Source: an uncultured Bacteroidales bacterium
GTDB taxonomy: Bacteria > Bacteroidota > Bacteroidia > Bacteroidales > Muribaculaceae
Direction: 5' to 3'
Assembly: GCA_900554345.1 (NCBI GenBank)
Contig: USHH01000052.1
Location: 1 to 11,197, forward strand
Length of the DNA stretch: 11,197 nucleotides
Shown here piece by piece: positions 7,056 through 11,197 of this stretch. The notes under the pieces are model-generated. The model had not been told where the DNA came from, did no database searches, and saw only the letters and a program-made list of their open reading frames with translations. The position numbers and the translations under genes were made by a program. Position 1 is the stretch's first letter; each line of letters begins with the position of its first letter.

Positions 7056-7682
7056 TCAGGAGCTGAAGGGAAGACGCGACAGGGAGTCCTTGCTCTGCTG
7101 GCGGTCGCGCCAGCACTTGCGGCAGAGGGCTACGTAGCGGTCGTTGCCGCCGATCTCCACCTGACGCCCCTGCGTCACGATGAGCCCTGAACTGTCGATG
7201 CGTGCGTTGACCACCGTCTTGCGGCCACACGAGCATGTCGACTTAATCTCGTCGATGGAATCGGCGATCTCGAAAAGACGGCGCGACCCCTCGAAGAGCC
7301 GCGAGCGGAAATCGGTGCGCAAGCCGTAGCATATCACGTTGATATGGAAGTTATCGACAGCCATGGCAAGCTGGTCGACCTGCACCGCAGAGAGGAACTG
7401 AGCCTCGTCGACGAGCACCCATTCCGGCAGCGTGGCGCCCCCCTCCACGATGTCGGAAAACATCCGGTAGAGGTCAGTGTCCTGACTGATCATGACGCAC
7501 TCGCGCTCGATACCGATGCGGCTGCGGATCACGCTGCGCTTCTCCCGCGTGTCGGTGGCGGGCTTGAGACACATGTAGGCCATGCCGCGCTCCTCGAAGT
7601 TGTAGGCTGTGGTCAGCAGGATGGCGGTCTTGGCCGACCCCATGGTGCCGTATCTGAAGTAAAGTTTCCCTATTCTATTCAT
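7056..7682 (-). CDS. tdk: Thymidine kinase (type II)
   Basis: Thymidine kinase phosphorylates thymidine to dTMP with ATP, a salvage step in the cytoplasm. The 208-residue protein has a P-loop at residues 11-19 (YGTMGSAKT, with Lys18-Thr19), a Walker-B-like VLVDEAQF (catalytic Glu93), the lasso-like region YGLRTDFRSRLFEGS (119-133), and two Cys pairs for structural zinc: Cys150/Cys152 and Cys187/Cys190. The glycine before the P-loop lysine is replaced by alanine. The N-terminus KLYFRYGTM and the tail EIGGND resemble the Firmicutes/Actinobacteria-like subgroup more than the GSMFSGKTEEL form I associate with Bacteroides; this comparison is from memory. The ATG at 7682 gives a start directly at the first beta strand, as in relatives. 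A promoter on this strand lies at 7746-7777, leaving a leader of about 55-60 bases. Confidence 0.93.
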   Translation of the reverse strand: MNRIGKLYFRYGTMGSAKTAILLTTAYNFEERGMAYMCLKPATDTREKRSVIRSRIGIERECVMISQDTDLYRMFSDIVEGGATLPEWVLVDEAQFLSAVQVDQLAMAVDNFHINVICYGLRTDFRSRLFEGSRRLFEIADSIDEIKSTCSCGRKTVVNARIDSSGLIVTQGRQVEIGGNDRYVALCRKCWRDRQQSKDSLSRLPFSS

Positions 7683-7745
7683 TCCATTGATGTTAAGTCG
7701 CGACCTACAGAGCTGGGAGTCTTAGCCACGGCCGGAAATACAACG

Positions 7746-7777
7746 CGAAGATACAACGAAATCAGGCATTATGCAAA
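7746..7777 (-). promoter_or_regulatory. Promoter for tdk (Bacteroidetes type)
   Basis: On the minus strand a TTTG box (complement of 7774-7777) is followed by 20 bases and then TATCTTCG (complement of 7746-7753). This fits the Bacteroidetes primary-sigma pattern of TTTG at -33 and TAnnTTTG at -7, with one T-to-C change that also appears in the ftcD promoter. Transcription should begin a few bases beyond 7746, at roughly 7740, giving a leader of about 55-60 bases before the tdk start at 7682. Confidence 0.6.
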
Positions 7778-7939
7778 CCTTGAGAGGTAATAATTTGGAA
7801 ATACGGAGGGAAAAGAGGGCATCCCGCAAGGTCCGGAAAGAGGCGGGAATCTGTAGAAAAAGTATGCAAATCGCTATAATACAAAAACTAAAGTGGTCTG
7901 ACCGTTGTTATAGAGGCATATACCAAACAACGAGTCGCT
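7778..7939. other. Intergenic leader upstream of the DoxX-like gene
   Basis: This stretch separates the tdk promoter from the rightward gene at 7940. It is A/T-richer than the flanking genes. It holds a 6-base-pair inverted repeat, TCCCGC (7822-7827) with GCGGGA (7843-7848), and a small dyad GGTCTGACC at 7895-7903. I find no TTTG/TAnnTTTG pair with correct spacing for the rightward gene; the nearest, TAATTTG at 7791-7797, has a spacer one base short and no partner box. Translated rightward frames over this stretch have no protein-like character. Confidence 0.4.
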
Positions 7940-8545
7940 ATGAACGCCAGCAATGTCATATCAATAGATCCGGGGCAGAAGACGCTTGGCACGCTGAACA
8001 TGCAGGGCGCTCCCACCTTCCTCCGCAAGCACGTCATAACCGAACAGGCAGCCGGAAAGCGCGGCAAACGTGTGCTGCTCAACACCCTCTTCGCCCGCTG
8101 CGGCATCAGCAGCGGGGCACGTTCGCTTCGCCTGGTGATAATGAGGGTCGTGTTTGCAGGGTTGCTCACGATATGCGGCATAATGCGGCTGACGAGCGTA
8201 GACGAAGTGATCTACGACATGTCTCTGCCTCATATAGCGTCGATCATCATGTTTGTGGTCGCAGGCTCGCTGGCCACCGGCTTACTGGTGAGGCCCGTGA
8301 GCTCCATCGCCACGCTGCTGTGGGGCATTCTGGGCGTGATGCAGCTCCTCGTCGGTGAATTTGTACCTGAGATATGGTTCTGCGCGTTCGGCACTCTGGT
8401 GTTCGCGGTGTCGGGTGCCGGCCGATACAGTCTTGACGGGCTGGCCCGCCATCTGCTGTCGCGGGAGCGACGGGAGGGGAGAAAGAGCAGAAAGCTGGCG
8501 TCGAAGCGCATGAGCTACGAGGCTTTCAAATACGCCAATCGCTGA
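7940..8545 (+). CDS. DoxX-like small integral membrane protein
   Basis: The 201-residue protein has a polar N-terminal arm of about 63 residues and then four likely membrane helices at about 64-84, 97-117, 120-139 and 143-159. A strongly basic C-terminal tail follows (about 170-190, many Arg/Lys). The last helix runs into SGAGRYSLDGL, a phrase that resembles the C-terminal signature of DoxX/DUF4870-like four-helix proteins (GPGxYSLD). I base the family suggestion on that and on the helix count. DoxX-family members are loosely tied to redox and stress functions, so no specific role can be given. The N-terminal arm is longer than usual for DoxX. The start is the first ATG of the frame, after an A-rich stretch (ACCAAACAACGAG). 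It is flanked by a divergent tdk promoter and by the rplU promoter, so it is probably a one-gene transcript. Confidence 0.72.
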   Translation: MNASNVISIDPGQKTLGTLNMQGAPTFLRKHVITEQAAGKRGKRVLLNTLFARCGISSGARSLRLVIMRVVFAGLLTICGIMRLTSVDEVIYDMSLPHIASIIMFVVAGSLATGLLVRPVSSIATLLWGILGVMQLLVGEFVPEIWFCAFGTLVFAVSGAGRYSLDGLARHLLSRERREGRKSRKLASKRMSYEAFKYANR

Positions 8546-8569
8546 CAATCATCGGGATTTTGAGAAAAA

Positions 8570-8601
8570 TTTGGCGGTTTGGGAAATTTTGAGTAATTTT
8601 G
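8570..8601 (+). promoter_or_regulatory. Promoter for rplU-rpmA (Bacteroidetes type)
   Basis: TTTG at 8570-8573, a 20-base spacer and TAATTTTG at 8594-8601 form an exact match to the Bacteroidetes -33/-7 consensus. The start of transcription is expected at about 8605-8610. A second TTTG at 8578-8581 is too close to serve with this -7 box. The resulting leader of about 85 bases contains the 12-base palindrome AGCGCCGGCGCT at 8630-8641 and ends with an A/C-rich stretch before the rplU ATG. Confidence 0.72.
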
Positions 8602-8692
8602 TGCCGCTTATTCCGCCATGGCCAGAAAAAGCGCCGGCGCTGACAGTCGACCGCCCAACGGATTCAACTCAACAACAATCGTTTACCCAACA

Positions 8693-9016
8693 ATGTACGC
8701 TATTGTAGAAATCAAGGGACAGCAGTTCAAGGCCGAAGAAGGCAAATACCTGTATGTCCACTATCTCGGCGAAGAAGTGAAGGAAGGGGATGCAGTGACA
8801 TTCGACAAAGTGCTTCTTCTTGATGCCGACGGCGACGTGAAGGTCGGTGCTCCTGCCGTGGAAGGAGCGAAAGTGAACTGTGAGGTGCAGCTCCCTCTCG
8901 TAAAGGGGGAAAAGGTGATCGTCTTCAAGAAGAAACGCCGCAAAGGCTATCGCCGCAAGAACGGCCATCGCCAGTGCTTCTCCAAAGTGTTAGTTAAATC
9001 TATCGTTAACGCATAA
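8693..9016 (+). CDS. rplU: 50S ribosomal protein L21
   Basis: L21 is a small 23S-binding protein of the large ribosomal subunit. The 107-residue product has the standard opening MYAIVEIKGQQFKAEEG, the KVLLLDADGDVKVGAP strand region, and the basic loop KKKRRKGYRRKNGHRQ (about residues 79-94) that contacts rRNA. I start the gene at 8693 because this gives the family N-terminus. The same frame is open from an ATG at 8618, adding 25 residues (starting MARKSAGAD) that do not belong to L21. That ATG is only about 10 bases from the predicted transcription start, so use of it is unlikely. The leader just before 8693 is A/C-rich without a Shine-Dalgarno. rpmA follows after 18 bases, the conserved L21-L27 pair. 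Confidence 0.96.
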   Translation: MYAIVEIKGQQFKAEEGKYLYVHYLGEEVKEGDAVTFDKVLLLDADGDVKVGAPAVEGAKVNCEVQLPLVKGEKVIVFKKKRRKGYRRKNGHRQCFSKVLVKSIVNA

Positions 9017-9034
9017 TCACTCAACAGACAAGAT

Positions 9035-9298
9035 ATGGCTCATAAAAAAGGTGTCGGCAGTTCGAAGAACGGCCGTGAATCAGAAAGCAAACGACTTGGA
9101 GTGAAGATATTCGGCGGCAGCAACTGCCGTGCCGGCAACATCCTGAAGCGTCAGCGTGGCACAGTGCACCATCCCGGTCTCAACGTGGGCATGGGCAAAG
9201 ACCACACCCTCTTCGCCCTCATCGACGGAGTGGTGGTATTCACCACCGGCAAGGAAGGCCGCAAGTTCATCAACGTGCGTCCCCACGAGGCAAACTGA
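9035..9298 (+). CDS. rpmA: 50S ribosomal protein L27
   Basis: L27 sits near the peptidyl-transferase centre of the large subunit, its N-terminal tail reaching the tRNA ends. The 87-residue product has the typical MAHKKGVGSSKNGRESESKR opening, followed by GVKIFGGSNCRAGNILKRQRGTVHHPGLNVGMGKDHTLFAL. It starts directly at the mature-type N-terminus, without the cleavable extension seen in some Firmicutes. It is co-transcribed with rplU (18-base gap) and closed by the hairpins at 9305-9321 and 9338-9369. Confidence 0.97.
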   Translation: MAHKKGVGSSKNGRESESKRLGVKIFGGSNCRAGNILKRQRGTVHHPGLNVGMGKDHTLFALIDGVVVFTTGKEGRKFINVRPHEAN

Positions 9299-9304
9299 TA
9301 ACGA

Positions 9305-9321
9305 CGGAGCCAACGGCTCCG
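9305..9321 (+). other. Short hairpin immediately after rpmA
   Basis: CGGAGCC (9305-9311) pairs perfectly with GGCTCCG (9315-9321) around a three-base loop AAC, starting 7 bases after the rpmA stop. No T-run follows, so on its own it is not a terminator. It could protect the 3' end of the rplU-rpmA message or slow polymerase ahead of the larger hairpin. Confidence 0.5.
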
Positions 9322-9337
9322 ACAAGACGATATGCAG

Positions 9338-9378
9338 CGCCGGCGACATTGAAGTCAATGTCGCCGGCGTTTAATTTT
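9338..9378 (+). terminator. Intrinsic terminator of rplU-rpmA
   Basis: A 14-base perfect stem joins CGCCGGCGACATTG (9338-9351) to its complement at 9356-9369 around the loop AAGT. It is followed at once by TTTAATTTT (9370-9378). The GC-rich stem and T-rich tail make this a textbook rho-independent terminator, 39 bases after the rpmA stop. Its T-rich tail overlaps the -33 box of the ftcD promoter. Confidence 0.85.
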
Positions 9379-9406
9379 GCCGCTTGGAAAAATTTGGCTA
9401 ATTTCG
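9376..9406 (+). promoter_or_regulatory. Promoter for ftcD (Bacteroidetes type)
   Basis: TTTG at 9376-9379, a 19-base spacer and TAATTTCG at 9399-9406 match the -33/-7 pattern, with the same TTCG variant as the tdk promoter. Transcription should begin at about 9411-9415, leaving an A-rich leader of some 25 bases to the ATG at 9438. The -33 box is formed by the terminator tail of the preceding unit. A neighbouring TAATTTTG at 9372-9379 is a perfect -7 word, but no TTTG lies at the proper distance upstream. Confidence 0.65.
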
Positions 9407-9437
9407 CGTCATAAAACAACAATAACGAAATCAATCC

Positions 9438-11132
9438 ATGAACACACGGATTATTGAATGCGTGCCCAATTTCAGCGAGGGGCGCGACCAGGCCAAAATC
9501 AAGGCCATCACCGACGCCATAGGCGCCGTGAAAGGAGTAAAGATGCTCGATGTAGACCCCGGCGAGGCCACCAACCGCACGGTGGTGACCTTCGTTGGCA
9601 GCCCGGAGGATGTGGTGGAAGCCGCTTTCCAGGGAATAAAGAAAGCCGCAGAGGTGATCGACATGCGCGAACACCACGGCGCACACCCACGAATGGGCGC
9701 CACCGATGTCTGCCCGCTCATCCCTGTGGCCGGGGTGACGCTCGAGGAATGCGCGGAGCTGTCGCGCAAGCTCGCCGAGAGAGTGGCCGACGAGCTCGGC
9801 ATCCCTACCTACTGCTATGAGGCTGCCGCATTCCGGCCGGAGCGCAAGAACCTTGCGGTCTGCCGCGCAGGCGAATACGAGGCGCTTCCCGAGAAGATGG
9901 GTTCCGGGGAGAAAGGCCCCGACTTCGGCAACCGCCCCTTCGACGAGAATGTGGCAAAGAGCGGCGCCACCACCATCGGCGCCCGCGACTTCCTCATCGC
10001 CGTGAACTATAACCTCAACACCACCTCCACCCGCCGAGCCAACGCCATAGCGTTCGATGTCAGGGAGAAGGGCCGTCCCATAAGGGAAGGCGGAAAAGTC
10101 ACAGGCAAGCCGCTGAAAGACGAGAACGGCAAGACCATCATGCAGCCCGGCACCCTGAAGGGAACAAAGGCCATCGGATGGTATATCGACGAATACGGTA
10201 TCGCCCAGGTGTCGATGAATATCACCGACATCGCCACCACTCCCCTCCACATAGCCTTCGACGAGGTCTGCCGTGCGGCTGCCGCACGCGGGGTCCGCGT
10301 CACAGGCACCGAGATCGTGGGCCTCGTGCCTAAGCGCACACTCATCGACGCCGGCAAGTATTTCCTGCACAAGCAGCAGCGCTCGGCCGGTATTCCGGAG
10401 AGCGAGATCATCAAGATGGCGGTGCGCTCCATGGGTCTCGACGAGCTCAAGCCTTTCGACCCCAAAGAGAAGGTGATCGAGTATCTTGTGGCCGATGAAG
10501 GGGGCAACAGGCTCGTAGACCTGACGGCGCGCGGACTCGCCGAGGAGACCGCCAGCGCGTCGCCGGCTCCCCGCGGCGGCAGCATCTCCGCCTATATGGG
10601 CGCGCTCGGCGCGGCTCTCGGCACGATGGTGGCCAACCTCACCGCCCACAAGGCCGCCTACGACGACTGCTGGGAGAAGTATTCCGACGCTGCCGAGAAG
10701 GGCCAGGACATCATGGAGCGCCTGCTCCACCTCGTCGACGAGGACACCGAGGCCTTCAACCGCATTATGGACGTATTCGCCATGCCCAAGGGCACCGACG
10801 CCGAGAAGGCAGCCCGCAAGGCCGCTCTCGAGGCCGCCACACTCTACGCCACTGAGGTGCCTCTCCGCACGATGGAGACTTCGGCAGAGGCATTCGACCT
10901 CCTCGCTGACATGGCCGCCAACGGCAATCCATCTTCGGTCACCGATGCAGGCGTAGGCGCGCTGGCCGCTCGTGCCGCCGTCAGAGGCGCGTTCCTCAAC
11001 GTCAGGATTAATGCCGCCGGGCTGAAAGACCGTGAGAAGGCGGAGGCCCTTATCGCCCGCGGTGCAGAAATCGAGGCCGAGGCCGAACGACGCGAAAAGG
11101 AAATCCTCGACATCGTCAACTCAAAGATCTGA
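9438..11132 (+). CDS. ftcD: Bifunctional glutamate formimidoyltransferase / formimidotetrahydrofolate cyclodeaminase
   Basis: The 564-residue cytoplasmic enzyme moves the formimino group of N-formimino-L-glutamate, from histidine breakdown, to tetrahydrofolate, then releases ammonia to give methenyl-tetrahydrofolate. The transferase domain covers about residues 1-330: MNTRIIECVPNFSEGRD, the HHGAHPRMGATDVCP loop (79-93; His83 aligns by motif with the catalytic His of mammalian FTCD), and TTIGARDFLIAVNYNLNT. The linker KPLKDENGKTIMQPGTLKG (224-242) is longer than I recall in the animal enzyme. The cyclodeaminase domain (about 345-564) shows ARGLAEETASASPAPRGGS (364-382), ALGTMVANLT (393-402) and NPSSVTDAGVGALAARAA (497-514). 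Length is normal for the fused form. It has its own promoter at 9376-9406, and an unidentified ORF follows after 5 bases. No other hut gene is visible inside the window. Confidence 0.96.
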   Translation: MNTRIIECVPNFSEGRDQAKIKAITDAIGAVKGVKMLDVDPGEATNRTVVTFVGSPEDVVEAAFQGIKKAAEVIDMREHHGAHPRMGATDVCPLIPVAGVTLEECAELSRKLAERVADELGIPTYCYEAAAFRPERKNLAVCRAGEYEALPEKMGSGEKGPDFGNRPFDENVAKSGATTIGARDFLIAVNYNLNTTSTRRANAIAFDVREKGRPIREGGKVTGKPLKDENGKTIMQPGTLKGTKAIGWYIDEYGIAQVSMNITDIATTPLHIAFDEVCRAAAARGVRVTGTEIVGLVPKRTLIDAGKYFLHKQQRSAGIPESEIIKMAVRSMGLDELKPFDPKEKVIEYLVADEGGNRLVDLTARGLAEETASASPAPRGGSISAYMGALGAALGTMVANLTAHKAAYDDCWEKYSDAAEKGQDIMERLLHLVDEDTEAFNRIMDVFAMPKGTDAEKAARKAALEAATLYATEVPLRTMETSAEAFDLLADMAANGNPSSVTDAGVGALAARAAVRGAFLNVRINAAGLKDREKAEALIARGAEIEAEAERREKEILDIVNSKI

Positions 11133-11137
11133 GACAC

Positions 11138-11197
11138 ATGGATTTCCGCGCCAGACGGAAACCATATACCGACGCGGGCGCATATCCCTGGGATATG
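11138..11197 (+). CDS. Start of an unidentified ORF, cut by window end
   Basis: An ATG 5 bases after the ftcD stop opens a frame of 20 codons with no stop before the window ends. The residues (MDFRARRKPYTDAGAY and so on) are polar and aromatic, without signal peptide character. I do not recognise them; they do not look like the start of imidazolonepropionase (hutI), which might be expected beside ftcD. The tight spacing suggests co-transcription with ftcD if the ORF is real. Confidence 0.4.
   Translation, partial: MDFRARRKPYTDAGAYPWDM

Noticed and set aside
7870..7941. TATAAT-like word near 7875 as a promoter, and the repeated TCGCTAT at 7871 and 7935
   Set aside because: Bacteroidetes primary sigma factors do not use TATAAT, no -33 TTTG lies at the right distance, and a 7-base repeat occurs easily by chance.
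7771..8358. 195-codon plus-strand frame overlapping the DoxX-like gene
   Set aside because: Low-hydrophobicity, Arg/His-rich translation in another frame; the membrane-protein frame at 7940 is far more protein-like.
8618..8692. N-terminal extension of ribosomal protein L21
   Set aside because: The family N-terminus begins at MYAIVEIKG (8693); the added residues look like translated leader, and the ATG lies almost at the predicted transcription start.
9270..10730. 486-codon open frame on the minus strand opposite ftcD
   Set aside because: It runs through the terminator and opposite a well-conserved enzyme; the composition is that of an antisense shadow.

Overview
The window looks like a core-genome segment of a high-GC member of the Bacteroidales. 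The evidence is the gene content (a Bacteroidetes-type ParE ending in RFKGLGEI, a DUF3078 protein, an S41 protease next to coaD), A/C-rich leaders without Shine-Dalgarno motifs, and three promoters of the Bacteroidetes form TTTG-N19/20-TAnnTT(T/C)G. A Muribaculaceae-like gut bacterium is my best guess, from base composition and gene flavour only. I see no mobile element, CRISPR array, tRNA or rRNA.

Bases 1-5679 (+ strand) hold a tightly packed, probably co-transcribed run: the 3' part of parE (topoisomerase IV subunit B), coaD (coenzyme A synthesis, overlapping parE by 4 bases), a secreted S41/PDZ carboxy-terminal protease, a DUF3078 envelope protein, and two small exported proteins of unknown function. 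Gaps within the run are at most 27 bases. From the S41 gene onward every product carries an N-terminal export signal, so this half of the run appears to serve the cell envelope.

Bases 5715-7682 (- strand) hold thymidine kinase (tdk), followed 48 bases downstream by a UPF0597/L-cysteine desulfidase-like iron-sulfur enzyme. The second gene runs convergently into the envelope cluster across only 35 bases. A promoter for tdk lies at 7746-7777. Bases 7683-7939 are a divergent intergenic region.

Bases 7940-9298 (+ strand) hold a DoxX-like membrane protein, then rplU and rpmA (ribosomal proteins L21 and L27) under their own promoter at 8570-8601. A strong intrinsic terminator at 9338-9378 closes this unit, and its T-rich tail also supplies the -33 element of the next promoter. 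Bases 9438-11132 (+) encode the two-domain formimidoyltransferase-cyclodeaminase of histidine/folate metabolism. An unidentified ORF starts at 11138 and is cut by the window end.

I did not find a convincing new biological system. The points most worth a second look are the shared terminator/promoter bases before ftcD, the atypical class of thymidine kinase, a basic insertion in ParE, and the chain of secreted proteins behind the S41 protease.
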